A stretch of 39,813 bases of DNA from Chitinophagales bacterium (GCA_020629005.1 JAHDEE010000035.1:1-39813), one strand, 5' to 3'; counted from the first letter of the stretch, positions 20,501 to 28,987 are shown. Program-made: numbers and translations. The notes: a model not told the origin generated them from the letters alone.

Positions 20501-23057
20501 TGGTGATTTCGCTTTGGCATTCACAATTTTGGTTGCCGGAAACGCTATTGCTGGTACAGCCATTTCCATCAGTTGCTTCAACAACAAATTCAGTATTGGA
20601 AGGCACCCCGCTCAGCACATAGATGGCTGGACGCTCTCCTGATTCTGTGCCAGAAACAATATAGCTGCTGCCATCGTAAGCTGGCAAACCACCAGACATA
20701 GTTACTTCAACTGAGTAAGTGTCTGTATTATCACATACAGTCTCGCTGGTCATAATCTGAATTGGATCAAGGAACACAAAAGAGCTAGTAGAAATATCAA
20801 GGCAATCGCCAGAGAGATCTGGCATTCCAGAACCGTCATCACTAAACGCTACTGCGGAAACATAGTAAAGCGTATTCGTAGAACCTCCCACATCTGCAAG
20901 TGAAAAATCACCCGTAGCACCGGAAGCCAACACTTCATCCAAAGACAATGTTTCACTTGTGTGCACATAGTACACCAGGCTTTCCTCAGCCCCGGTCACC
21001 GGCGAGTCAGTAGCAATGGACAAGTCAACTCCTGCACAGAGAATAGAGGTTTCCGACGGCATTGTCCCGGCATCTGCTGTACAACAAACCAGGCTTAATG
21101 CTTCTGAACTAATATTACAATCCGAATCATCTGCGCTTACAAGAGTGATAAAGGCAGTAGATCCTCCATCGTAGCTGCCAAATGTGTAGGTTCCGGATTC
21201 TGTTACTTCCAGTGCTGGAGTACCCTGATTGTCCGTCAAAGAATAAGCGCTGGCAGAACCAAAATCGCTTATGGTAACAGTGGCAAAGAAATCACTCCCA
21301 TCACAAGAAGCTTCAAAGCTTGCTTGAGGCACCGCACAAGCACAAGCTGCTGCATAATTACCTTCAGATGAGCAGCCTGCTGGTGCACCTGGAACGGAGA
21401 CCTCATACCCCACAAAGGCGCTCTCACCTGCAGCTAGTGGACTAGGAATCCCACTGAACGGTTCATCGTTCACGGTGTAGGCTATATTGAGACCATCACA
21501 ATTTGGCTGAATAGCCCAATCGCATCCACCATCCGGCAGATTAAAGTCGACTCCTTGCTCAGGTGAATCGTAAACAGTGATACTTCCAGCCTGAACCAGC
21601 GTTGCGTCGATACCTTCGAGGCTGCAACTTACTGTTGCCACCAATTGATAAGAAGCAGATCCACAAGCTGGAGGTGCATCTACGGTAGCAGAGAAGGAAG
21701 GACCAGTTACACCAGTATCTTCTCCATTAAGCAGCCAGCTAATGGTACTTTCGCTATTATTTCCTCCTTCGAGGCTTACTTCCGCACTAATTTCCAAATC
21801 GTCTTCACACCTATCTCCATCGATACCAGTAACCAAGGTTGCTACTTCGCAGTCCGGGCAAGTAACGGTATAGTTACCCTCAGTGCTGCATCCTTCAGGA
21901 GCACCTTCAGCAGTGGCTATATAATCAAAAGCAACTGAATCACCAGAACTAAGAGCAGCAGGTTCATCGGCCGTAAATCCACCTGCACCATCGCTGTACA
22001 AAACCGTAATCGCTTCAGGGCAGGTATTCAAAATTGCAGCTGAACAACCGACTTCAGCAGGAATCGTCAAGGCGGAAGAGTAATCATCCGGATAAACTGT
22101 AACTGTAATGCTGCCGCCATCAAGAGCTACAGCAGAATCCTCGGTGCACCCTATTGTCAAAGCAAAGACGGTAGTTTCAGGACCATTACATGGATCTCCA
22201 GAGTGGGCTACATTGAAATCGCCAGCATCAATACTCTGTCCATCTTGTGTCCAACTGAAAGTGGCTATTTCGTCGTTATCAAGGGCAACAGTAGCCGGAA
22301 GGCTAACATCAGCATTTCCACAAGCTTCGATCACATCAGCTATTGGGCTATCAACAGAAGTTGGGCATGTGGGACAAACTATCGGAGGAATATTCAGGTA
22401 AAAGGTTCCCAAACAGTTGCTTTTATCGCTGATGCTTGCGGCGTAAGTATCACCAACCGTTGCCGGTATTGTGAATACTGTGTCATCAGGATCATCAGAT
22501 TCCAGCCCAGGTATAAAGAAACCTTCGCCAGATCCTCCGGTTATTGTGATTGTGATTGTTGCATCACCAGTTCCATCACCAGTACAGGTAACATCGGAAG
22601 AAACCTCAAAGTCCTCATAGGGAGGGTGCAGGAAAATATAATTCGCAGCAGATTGTCCCGCACAATCACCTGCAGCGTCAAGCGCATACCACTTGAACCA
22701 ATAGCCCCGGCCGTTAGCAAGCTCAGAGTCATCGTTTATTAGGAAGTTAATATATTGATCATTAGGATCGGGTACTGCACTTAAGTCAACTGTGGTCAGT
22801 TCAGTTACTCCAGTACCGAGCGGATCAAAATCCGGTGAGTTGCCCGCCGCATTGACTGCCACCAAGACATACTCATATCCTCCTTCTGGAAAGTTTAATG
22901 CGATGTCATACTCGTTCAGGTAACAGGTGTTTTCTGCCAGCAACAGAGCCGGAGCGACTTCTAAATCGCCGCATTGAGCTTTCAAATCTCCCGCAGCGAC
23001 AAGACTTGCCACCCATGCGACCAGTAGGCACATGACCACTCTGTAGAAACATTTCAT
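17514..23057 (-). CDS. Giant cysteine-rich modular T9SS-secreted protein (1847 aa)
   Basis: A signal peptide (core VVMCLLVAWVASLVAAG, probable cleavage after LKAQ) precedes an about 200-residue N-terminal region. Two A-type modules (about 227-572) and one B-type module (about 572-655) are related to those of the next giant protein. A spacer domain (about 655-758) follows. Then come ten tandem modules of 85-95 residues (about 760-1660) with the signature CxxPIxIT ... C ... YTVTVTISGGxP ... YNVSGS ... NDGT ... C. An FN3-like linker (DHFLLQRSLDGLNFELVG) and a type A sorting domain (SVAPVPVSDLLQVGF ... GAYLIKL ... KFIKQ) close the protein. A surface structural or adhesive role is inferred from architecture; no enzyme motif was seen. 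A promoter (23189-23219) and a strong terminator bracket the gene as a single unit. Confidence 0.88.
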   Translation of the reverse strand: MKCFYRVVMCLLVAWVASLVAAGDLKAQCGDLEVAPALLLAENTCYLNEYDIALNFPEGGYEYVLVAVNAAGNSPDFDPLGTGVTELTTVDLSAVPDPNDQYINFLINDDSELANGRGYWFKWYALDAAGDCAGQSAANYIFLHPPYEDFEVSSDVTCTGDGTGDATITITITGGSGEGFFIPGLESDDPDDTVFTIPATVGDTYAASISDKSNCLGTFYLNIPPIVCPTCPTSVDSPIADVIEACGNADVSLPATVALDNDEIATFSWTQDGQSIDAGDFNVAHSGDPCNGPETTVFALTIGCTEDSAVALDGGSITVTVYPDDYSSALTIPAEVGCSAAILNTCPEAITVLYSDGAGGFTADEPAALSSGDSVAFDYIATAEGAPEGCSTEGNYTVTCPDCEVATLVTGIDGDRCEDDLEISAEVSLEGGNNSESTISWLLNGEDTGVTGPSFSATVDAPPACGSASYQLVATVSCSLEGIDATLVQAGSITVYDSPEQGVDFNLPDGGCDWAIQPNCDGLNIAYTVNDEPFSGIPSPLAAGESAFVGYEVSVPGAPAGCSSEGNYAAACACAVPQASFEASCDGSDFFATVTISDFGSASAYSLTDNQGTPALEVTESGTYTFGSYDGGSTAFITLVSADDSDCNISSEALSLVCCTADAGTMPSETSILCAGVDLSIATDSPVTGAEESLVYYVHTSETLSLDEVLASGATGDFSLADVGGSTNTLYYVSAVAFSDDGSGMPDLSGDCLDISTSSFVFLDPIQIMTSETVCDNTDTYSVEVTMSGGLPAYDGSSYIVSGTESGERPAIYVLSGVPSNTEFVVEATDGNGCTSNSVSGNQNCECQSEITITELEHICYYQDGYYEVILEITGGNPQNNDGNYTLSGTVSQDVAAGSTVTIQQGLGTPVTIVASDGIGPGSCSESYASEAFTCKEECDNPIEITVVNSECFYDGNFYEQTFVITGGNPDFTNGGNYAVSGTFEGSIAEGVEFTVSQTIGENISLEASDLGLGITECIGIYLGGDDINCVPPECQVPISITGSVSCDTATGGYLATVFISGGDPGGNGGVYNVSGTNGGQTTVAAGSSLVVAMAQGAPFAIMVNDGTDVGSCSADFSLAAPTPIVISATAGVCDLANSQYSVSVTISGGNPSANGNAYNVSGSYVGQAVAGTPFTVLVPIGEELNLQANDGAGAGCPATYSQPAPNCACDNPISITATPGVCNLSAGNYTVTVTISGGYPQANSDTYNVSGSFEGQNAAGTSFELTLPFGEPLTINANDGTSETSCSASYSQPAPECVCDSPIVITADEGVCDFTSGTYTVTATINGGYPASNGGFYNVSGSFGGQIAAGQPLVVTLNYGEALNLIANDGTGAASCSGTLVQDAPICECEIPITFDVGPATCNYSAGTYTVNILLSGGSPQANGGFYYVNGSGLQNQAITPGSAFPVTVSNGVAIDIVADDNGLCAAGYIGPIPDCSCQSDIIAVAVGSDCFYDQGFYTIDFAISGGNPAGNQGFYFIEQNGISYTHSASGNSVFVAQAELGQPITLSLTDGGICFGAVTENPPDCQPPTCQNPIIIEPQVICDTEFPFATYIVLAEISGGNPVNGQYQVTGTVNINLPVNPGGGASVLQLDMIAGEAYNIAVSDGGVCQASFISEPITCKPETAIDLIGFNGRSLDIGNLLYWSTAQEIDNDHFLLQRSLDGLNFELVGRIDAVGNSDYLVNYDFVDYNAPLGTAYYRLDAVGASGELSSSGILTLKQGQEGFELTSVAPVPVSDLLQVGFSLDRNANMQIEVFDLTGRRLIEQTRQVSAGLGLVQLDVANLVTGAYLIKLSTEGQVQTRKFIKQ
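18075..20775 (-). repeat. Ten tandem about 270-bp coding modules
   Basis: Ten units of about 90 residues carry four spaced cysteines each. The central units (starting CDNPISITATPG and CDSPIVITADEG and the two before them) are the most alike, and the outer ones are more diverged. That is the pattern expected when an array grows from the middle by unequal exchange. Units share SGGxP and YxVSG strands. I judged similarity by eye on translated sequence. Confidence 0.82.
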
Positions 23058-23188
23058 AACTATCCTAATTTAAGATTATTGTATTATTCGTTGACAATCA
23101 TTGGGTTAGCAGCATATCGCTGCAATCTCTATTCCCTCGATCTTACTATGTAGAAAACAGCCCTGATAACTAGCAATAAATATAATTA

Positions 23189-23219
23189 CAAAGTTGCGAA
23201 ATGCGCAATTTTCAACAAA
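23189..23219 (-). promoter_or_regulatory. Bacteroidota-type promoter for the 1847-aa gene
   Basis: On the minus strand, TTTG (23219-23216), a 19-base spacer and CAACTTTG (23196-23189; one mismatch to TAnnTTTG) form a good sigma-A promoter of the Bacteroidota type. Predicted start of transcription is near 23183, giving an about 125-base leader before the ATG at 23057. Confidence 0.6.
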
Positions 23220-23281
23220 AAATGTGGCCTCGAAATCGGGGTCCTTGTCCGTATCAAGTCTTTGCTATAACCAGCCACAAT

Positions 23282-25156
23282 TTACCATCTATTAACCAAT
23301 AACCCATTACGATATAACGTAATAAATGATTCAAGTTCCGTCCTCAATTTGCGACATTCAGGACCTGAAATCTGGCGAGTCAAATATGGGTCTCTTTGAT
23401 GATTATAACAACTTGCACTCTTAGCGCCGTCAAATAGCATAATGTGGCTGGGTGTAACAGCCTGATATAGCCCATTCAGGAATTGAAAACTGATTTCAGG
23501 ACGTTGTTTCTCCCAAATACTGCTGCCTAAACTGTGGAAGTTCTTTGAATAGCCCAAAAAATCAAGCACTGTAGGCAAAATATCAACTTGCTGGACCATT
23601 TCTGCGGAAGAAGCGTGCAGCTCCGCGAGATCTATAGAGGGATGATAAAACAAGATTGGAATCTGGTACATACCGGTTCTGGTTACTCGCTCTTGCCCAA
23701 AAGGAGGAGCGGTGTGATCCCCTGTAATGACAAACAATGTCTTTTTGTAAAAGGCCTCTTTGCTAATTGTTTCAAAGAAGCTCTGCAAGGATTTATCCAC
23801 ATATCGCAGGGAGCTTTCAAATGCTTCCGCATCAGAGTCAATTTGCCCAGGAAACTGTTCCGGAATTCTATACGGGTGATGGGGATTTAAGGTAAACAAT
23901 CCCATAAAAAACGGCTCTTCAAACGCCGCTATCCTGGCACTTGCAAACTCCAAAAACTTGTGATCCCAAACACCCCAACTACCATCAAAATCGCCAATGC
24001 CATATTCGTCTCGTCCAAAATACCTTTCGAAACCAGCAGATAATGCATATGCATCAAAATGCATAGAACCATTCTCCGCACCATGAAAGAAAGCAGATTG
24101 ATATCCAACTTCGCCTAGATAGGCCGGTAAGCCGGCAACAGGAGTCAGAGAATACTTGGAGGATATGAAGGGTGCAGGCATCATCGCCGGGATTCCTGAA
24201 AATATCGCAGGAATCCCCTCAATCGACTTTTTTGCATTCGCATAGGCTTCCGGAAAAAAGATGCTTTTTGACGCCAGACTGTCAAGGAACGGGGCATACT
24301 TCCCAGCTTGTCCAATATAACTGGATGAAAGGCTTTCAATCACGATGACTATAACATTATGGCCCTTGTTTTTAAGCTCAGAACGAGAATAGTCTTTCAA
24401 ATACGGTCTTACCATCCCAGCTTCTTCCAACTCCATGAATTGCATGTCCGGAAGGGCCTCCGATTTCATTGAGTGCATTACGCAAAATGGGCTGTTGGTG
24501 AGCAGCGCCACCTCCCCCAATGATGCCATCCCCATGGCATCTATCGGCTTCAGCGGTTTCATTTGCAAACCGCCTCTTAGACCTACAATCGTAAGAGCAA
24601 GACAAGAAATAAACAACAGCAGCTGGCTAAACACATTATCAACCTGCCTGGCTGGACCAATCTCCTGCGTCTTGGTATGCAATTGCTTAGACGCAAGAAT
24701 CAGAATAACAAATACAAAAGCCTGAATAACAATCAAATACCAAAACTCCCTGAGAAAACTGGGCAAAAGATTCCAAGCATCCCCCATCATGTCGGTCGAA
24801 TCCCAAGTCATGCGTTTCATGGTGTAAGGGAAGTAGATAATATCCGCAATTCCAATGGCTATCAGCAAACCATTAAACAATACAAAGCAGCACTGTAAGA
24901 GCAACTTCGGGACAAGCGCTCTCAGGGTATCAAATGGACAAAGTGCCCACAGTAGCAAAGGTAAATTTGCATAGAGAATTGCGGAAATGTCAAATCTCAG
25001 CCCGGAAAGAGAAAGTACGCAGAGGCGCAGAAAGCCAGTCTCCGGAAAAATATTGCCATTATAAGACCAAAAGGCAAAACGAAGAAGAACAAAACAGAGC
25101 AGTACCAGGAGGAGACAAAGCGAGAGCCTTAAGATGCCAGCTTTGTAGCTGCTCAT
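23282..25156 (-). CDS. LTA-synthase-like sulfatase-fold membrane protein
   Basis: A 624-residue protein with about five N-terminal membrane helices (near 8-28, 44-75, 84-108, 138-156, 176-194) and a periplasmic alkaline-phosphatase-superfamily domain from about 265. Family signatures are IVIVIES (metal-ligand Glu274), NAKKSIEGIPAIFSG (Ser311 in the nucleophile position, where LtaS has Thr), NPHHPYRIP, and ITGDHTAPP (metal-binding Asp/His). LtaS relatives transfer phosphoglycerol or phosphoethanolamine to envelope glycans or lipids. Bacteroidota lack classical lipoteichoic acid, so the acceptor here is unknown. It starts 10 bases after nadC and is probably co-transcribed with it. The fold assignment is firm, the substrate open. 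Confidence 0.85.
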   Translation of the reverse strand: MSSYKAGILRLSLCLLLVLLCFVLLRFAFWSYNGNIFPETGFLRLCVLSLSGLRFDISAILYANLPLLLWALCPFDTLRALVPKLLLQCCFVLFNGLLIAIGIADIIYFPYTMKRMTWDSTDMMGDAWNLLPSFLREFWYLIVIQAFVFVILILASKQLHTKTQEIGPARQVDNVFSQLLLFISCLALTIVGLRGGLQMKPLKPIDAMGMASLGEVALLTNSPFCVMHSMKSEALPDMQFMELEEAGMVRPYLKDYSRSELKNKGHNVIVIVIESLSSSYIGQAGKYAPFLDSLASKSIFFPEAYANAKKSIEGIPAIFSGIPAMMPAPFISSKYSLTPVAGLPAYLGEVGYQSAFFHGAENGSMHFDAYALSAGFERYFGRDEYGIGDFDGSWGVWDHKFLEFASARIAAFEEPFFMGLFTLNPHHPYRIPEQFPGQIDSDAEAFESSLRYVDKSLQSFFETISKEAFYKKTLFVITGDHTAPPFGQERVTRTGMYQIPILFYHPSIDLAELHASSAEMVQQVDILPTVLDFLGYSKNFHSLGSSIWEKQRPEISFQFLNGLYQAVTPSHIMLFDGAKSASCYNHQRDPYLTRQISGPECRKLRTELESFITLYRNGLLVNRW

Positions 25157-25166
25157 GCGACGATAA

Positions 25167-26012
25167 TTATGATTCTTTGATCGCCTTTAGACTCATATCC
25201 AGGGATTGATAGGAATGTGTCAAGGCTCCTACCGAGATATAGTCCACTCCGGTTTTCGCATAGGAAGCAATGGTATCCAAATTGATCCCGCCAGATGCCT
25301 CGGTCTCAAATCGACCATCAATGATTTTCACAGCTTCGACGATTCTCTCTGGGCTAAAATTGTCCAACATAATCCGATCTACCTGGCCAACTTCCAGTAC
25401 TTCACCCAACTCTTCCAGATTCCGAACTTCAATCTCAACCTTCAAATCTAATTCCTTGTCAGTCAGATACTTCCGGGTCGATTCTATCGCTGCTTTGATT
25501 CCACCAGCATAATCATGGTGATTGTCCTTGATCATAATCATGTCGTACAAACCCATCCTATGATTATGCCCACCTCCAATTCTGACAGCCCATTTCTCCA
25601 GCGCACGAAAGCCAGGCGTAGTCTTGCGTGTATCCAGAAGTTTTACCTCGGAACCTTCCGTCAGTTTCACAAATCTATTGGTCATCGTAGCAATTCCACT
25701 CATGCGTTGCATACAATTCAAGACCAGTCGCTCTGCTTGTAAAATCGATTGTGTTTTTCCTGAAACAAAGAAGGCAATATCTCCAAACTTTACTTCAGCT
25801 CCGTCTTCAATAAAGACCTCTACTTCAAGCTGAGAATCAATGTGTTTAAAGATTTCTATCCCCAGCTCCACACCAGCTAATATGCCTGTGTCCTTTACAA
25901 TTAATCTTGCCTTGTCAACCGCCTCTTCTGGAATGCAGGACAAGGAAGTATGATCGCCGTCTCTTATGTCTTCATCTATAATACGCTGAATAAAATTGCT
26001 TAAATCCATCAT
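25167..26012 (-). CDS. nadC: Nicotinate-nucleotide pyrophosphorylase (quinolinate phosphoribosyltransferase)
   Basis: A 281-residue cytoplasmic enzyme that converts quinolinate and PRPP to nicotinate mononucleotide, CO2 and PPi in de novo NAD synthesis. Clear NadC motifs are RLVLNCMQRMSGIAT, LDTRKTTPGFRALEKWAV, GGGHNHRMGLYDMIMIKDNH, and the C-terminal ASGGINLDTIASYAKTGVDY with ISVGALTHS. Length is normal for the family. The start codon may be the ATG at 26012 or the adjacent one at 26009. It lies 36 bases downstream of the DUF4783 gene and 10 bases upstream of the LtaS-like gene. A 14-base palindrome sits just before the start. Confidence 0.97.
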   Translation of the reverse strand: MMDLSNFIQRIIDEDIRDGDHTSLSCIPEEAVDKARLIVKDTGILAGVELGIEIFKHIDSQLEVEVFIEDGAEVKFGDIAFFVSGKTQSILQAERLVLNCMQRMSGIATMTNRFVKLTEGSEVKLLDTRKTTPGFRALEKWAVRIGGGHNHRMGLYDMIMIKDNHHDYAGGIKAAIESTRKYLTDKELDLKVEIEVRNLEELGEVLEVGQVDRIMLDNFSPERIVEAVKIIDGRFETEASGGINLDTIASYAKTGVDYISVGALTHSYQSLDMSLKAIKES

Positions 26013-26018
26013 TCATTT

Positions 26019-26032
26019 CTTTTGCGCAAAAG
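26019..26032. promoter_or_regulatory. 14-bp perfect palindrome just upstream of nadC
   Basis: CTTTTGCGCAAAAG is a perfect palindrome ending 7 bases before the nadC ATG. Its minus-strand half overlaps CACTTTTG (26034-26027), one mismatch from the -7 consensus TAnnTTTG. It could be an operator over an internal promoter. No -33 element was identified. Confidence 0.4.
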
Positions 26033-26048
26033 TGAGACATAAAAACTA

Positions 26049-26426
26049 CTAATCCAACTCGATACAGAATTCTGAAACCTTTTGCTCATTCACTACAAAA
26101 TAGATCCGGTAAAGCGCTCCTTCCCGATCAATTTCGCCAATCGCAAACTCCGAACCATCATTTGATTCTCCGCTGTGCTTCATTTGGTAAGTCTCTGTTG
26201 GAAAAGTCTCAAAAAACTGCTGCAAAATCCCTATGCCCTTCTCTTTCTCGTAAGAATCTTCCTCCTCCAAAATGGTGAGCTGCACATCATCATCTAACTG
26301 CCTTAGCAATTCACCAATATCATTATTTTTCAGCCCATCAGTAATCGTCTGAATGATGCTGGTTTGTGCATATGTTATGCAAAACAACATCATCAAAGTG
26401 CAAATAAATAACCAACTCTTTTTCAT
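26049..26426 (-). CDS. DUF4783 family small secreted protein
   Basis: A 125-residue protein with an N-terminal signal peptide (core LFICTLMMLFCITYAQ). The mature part has an NTF2-like alternation of strands and helices, including a GIGILQQFFETFPTETYQMKHSG segment split by a helix-strand turn. It matches the DUF4783 proteins that lie immediately upstream of nadC in many Bacteroidota. The conserved neighbourhood supports the call. Its role is unknown; a periplasmic location is predicted. First gene of the minus-strand trio with nadC and the LtaS-like gene. Confidence 0.78.
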   Translation of the reverse strand: MKKSWLFICTLMMLFCITYAQTSIIQTITDGLKNNDIGELLRQLDDDVQLTILEEEDSYEKEKGIGILQQFFETFPTETYQMKHSGESNDGSEFAIGEIDREGALYRIYFVVNEQKVSEFCIELD

Positions 26427-26859
26427 AAGGCATTACATTAAAAATAAGTAGATTTTAACCCTAAAACCTGCCTCGAAAGCGGTCTGTTAGCTGAAGATAT
26501 ACAATAAAATAAGCCTAGTCAAAATCCATTCACAGAATAAAACTGACAGCAGTAGCTTAGGTTTAAGCCAACTGCTCATAATCTAACAAAAAGAGCCTGT
26601 CTAAAACATGAAAACGCAGGCTTGTATTACTACACATAGCATACGTAAACAGCTTGCCTACCCAAATCTACACAAGCAAAAAATAGCAATACCCATGCTC
26701 TTCAGCCTCAGGCAAAGAGGTCAAATTACCATCCTACGACCCATTTCTAACGCCAAACCTCGCTTTTATGCCAAAAGTTTGGAATTCAGAGACACAGATG
26801 CTTTCATTTTTATGAGAAAAGTACTATCCTTATGAATTAATCTATCTAATCTATCTATC
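26427..26859. other. Divergent intergenic region, no gene seen
   Basis: This 433-base gap separates the minus-strand DUF4783/nadC operon from gpmI and must contain both promoters. No perfect TTTG/TAnnTTTG pair was found for either. A direct repeat TAATCTATC occurs twice back to back (26838-26855) just before the gpmI start. A 6-bp inverted repeat AGCCTG/CAGGCT lies near 26595-26624. A 75-codon plus-strand frame (26608-26835) has no family resemblance and no signal features, so it is not called. Confidence 0.5.
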
Positions 26860-28398
26860 ATGAAAAAATCTAAAAAAATCTGTCTGGTTGTACTGGACGG
26901 TTGGGGGCACGGGAGGGACTCCAAACGGAGCGCAATCGCCCGTGCCAAAACCCCGGTTATTAATCGAATGTTCATTGACTACCCCAGTGCTGAACTTGCC
27001 ACAGGAGGAACTGCCGTTGGACTTCCCAAAGGACTTGCCGGAAACTCCGAAGTAGGACACCTAAATCTCGGCGCAGGCCGGGTCATCGAACAGGATATTG
27101 TACGAATCAACAATGCAATCGAAGATGGCTCCCTGGCTAAGAACAAAAAGCTCCTGGCAGCCATCAAGTATGCTAAGAGCAAAAAGAAGGCCATACATTT
27201 GATGGGGCTACTCTCTGACGGAGGTGTACATTCGCACACTGACCACCTCCACGCTCTTTGCGATATTCTCGACCAGAACAAAGTAAGTTCTTACTACATT
27301 CACGCTTTCCTCGATGGACGCGATACTGCCCCTAAAGCAGGCGCCAACTTCGTAAAAGCACTGGAAAAGAAGCTCGCAAAAAGCAAAGGAGAAGTTGCAT
27401 CAGTCATTGGACGCTACTACGCAATGGATCGTGATAAGAGATGGGATCGCACAGCCCTCGCTTATAACATGCTTACCCAAGGAGAAGGAAACATGGTTTC
27501 AGATCTCACTAAGGCGGTGAAAAAATCTTATACGAATGGAGACACAGATGAATTCGTAAAGCCGATCGTAAAAGAAGGTAAGAAAGGAAAACCAATGGCT
27601 GTGATCGCAGAAGGCGATGTAGTTCTGGCTTTCAATTTCCGAACCGACCGAACAAGACAACTTTCCATCGCACTTTCGCAAAAGGATATCAAAGAAGCGG
27701 AGACAAAGAAACTCAAACTAAAGTTTCTTACCATGACTCCCTATGATAAATCTTTTAAAGACGTAGATTTTCTCTTTGAAAAGCAAGACGTATCAGACAC
27801 TTTGGGACATGTAATTTCCAAAGCAAAGATGACGCAGCTTCGGGCAGCAGAAACAGAAAAGTATCCTCATGTCACCTATTTCTTTTCTGGAGGAAGAGAA
27901 AAGCCTTTTACCGGAGAGCAGAGAATACTTGTGGACTCACCTCAGGTAGCCACCTATGACAAGCAGCCAGAGATGAGTGCGTTCGAACTGACCGAGCAGG
28001 TAGTGAACGCAATGAAAAAGAGAGGGCGTCCAGACTTTGTTTGCTTGAATTTCGCCAATACTGATATGGTCGGTCATACCGGCAATATGAAAGCCGCAGT
28101 CAAAGCCGTCAAAACGGTCGACAACTGCCTGGGAGATGTAATCGATGCCGCCCTGGACAACAAGTACTCGCTTGTAGTGCTATCAGACCATGGCAACGCC
28201 GATATCATGGAAAATGAAGATGGTAGTCCACACACCGCACATACCGACAATCCTGTACCGCTACTGATAATTGATCCAAACAATAACTGGCAAGTCGCAG
28301 ACGGCACCCTTGCAGATGTCGCTCCAACCATCCTTTATATGATGGGGCTGAAAGCACCCAAGTCTATGAACGGAAATGTACTGGTCAGTGAAGCATAA
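26860..28398 (+). CDS. gpmI: 2,3-bisphosphoglycerate-independent phosphoglycerate mutase
   Basis: A 512-residue cytoplasmic glycolytic/gluconeogenic enzyme interconverting 3- and 2-phosphoglycerate, Mn-dependent, alkaline phosphatase superfamily. The catalytic serine lies in GNSEVGHLNLGAGR (Ser63). The metal-binding Asp13 is in VVLDGWG. Other family segments include LMGLLSDGGVHSHTDHL, FLDGRDTAPKAG, IGRYYAMDRDKRWDRT, FRTDRTRQ, SDHGNADIM and PHTAHTDNPVPL. The length is full. An oddity is SKRSAIARA where most members read GNAIxxA. The stop overlaps the start of the following lipoprotein gene. Confidence 0.98.
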   Translation: MKKSKKICLVVLDGWGHGRDSKRSAIARAKTPVINRMFIDYPSAELATGGTAVGLPKGLAGNSEVGHLNLGAGRVIEQDIVRINNAIEDGSLAKNKKLLAAIKYAKSKKKAIHLMGLLSDGGVHSHTDHLHALCDILDQNKVSSYYIHAFLDGRDTAPKAGANFVKALEKKLAKSKGEVASVIGRYYAMDRDKRWDRTALAYNMLTQGEGNMVSDLTKAVKKSYTNGDTDEFVKPIVKEGKKGKPMAVIAEGDVVLAFNFRTDRTRQLSIALSQKDIKEAETKKLKLKFLTMTPYDKSFKDVDFLFEKQDVSDTLGHVISKAKMTQLRAAETEKYPHVTYFFSGGREKPFTGEQRILVDSPQVATYDKQPEMSAFELTEQVVNAMKKRGRPDFVCLNFANTDMVGHTGNMKAAVKAVKTVDNCLGDVIDAALDNKYSLVVLSDHGNADIMENEDGSPHTAHTDNPVPLLIIDPNNNWQVADGTLADVAPTILYMMGLKAPKSMNGNVLVSEA

Positions 28399-28936
28399 CA
28401 ATTTACTTAAGATATTTATTTTATACATAATTATAATAACAGGTTGCGCACCCTCTCCGGAGGCTGTGCAGCCTGCTTTTTCTTTCTTCTCACTACAGGA
28501 TTACTTCCAAAACGAAATCACAAGTTTAGAAGAAAAGCAACCGCAAGTAAGCAAGGAAGTTATACTCAATCAAGAAGTCGAAAAGCTGCAAGTCAGCGAC
28601 TTAAATTGGGAACAGGAACTCTCTTTCTTTCTCGAATCAGACATCAACAAACGGGCCTTGATGGAAAGTTACAAGGTAGACACAATAAGGCATGACAAAT
28701 CCCTTGAAGTACACTACAAAGCAACCGAAGACAAGCTCGCAGTTCAAACAATTGACCTCAGCTTTCCTCCTAATTCCAATGCACCATCAAGTATAAAAAT
28801 CCATCGACGAAGTAACAATATGTTCTACGAATCTGATATGAAACTAAGCTATCAGCAAGGCTCCTACTCTATCGATTCTTACAACAAAACCCTACTCACA
28901 AGCCCAACAAATCTGAGCATCAGCTGCAATTGGTAG
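28388..28936 (+). CDS. Conserved hypothetical lipoprotein
   Basis: About 182 residues from the GTG at 28388, which overlaps the gpmI stop. An ATG at 28376 would add four residues and a 23-base overlap. The N-terminus is a lipoprotein signal (ILYIIIITGC, lipid on Cys20). The mature part contains WEQELSFFLESDINK, a pattern I recall from unnamed Bacteroidota lipoproteins, and ends in alternating beta strands. Outer- or inner-membrane anchoring in the periplasm is predicted. Function is unknown. Transcription is probably from the gpmI promoter. Confidence 0.75.
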   Translation: MKHNNLLKIFILYIIIITGCAPSPEAVQPAFSFFSLQDYFQNEITSLEEKQPQVSKEVILNQEVEKLQVSDLNWEQELSFFLESDINKRALMESYKVDTIRHDKSLEVHYKATEDKLAVQTIDLSFPPNSNAPSSIKIHRRSNNMFYESDMKLSYQQGSYSIDSYNKTLLTSPTNLSISCNW

Positions 28937-28987
28937 CACAGATGTACCAGTAACAAAAAAACATAACACTTATAAATATTTTATTTT

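Noticed and set aside
18075-20775. CRISPR-like array or non-coding tandem repeat
   Set aside because: Units are about 270 bp, in frame, diverged and coding; no short identical repeats with unique spacers exist in the window.
9066-23057. The giant genes as parts of a toxin or contact-dependent inhibition system
   Set aside because: No C-terminal toxin domain, immunity gene or transporter partner is present; both end in T9SS sorting domains.
26608-26835. 75-codon plus-strand frame upstream of gpmI
   Set aside because: No recognisable motif, unusual composition, and it occupies the region needed for divergent promoters.
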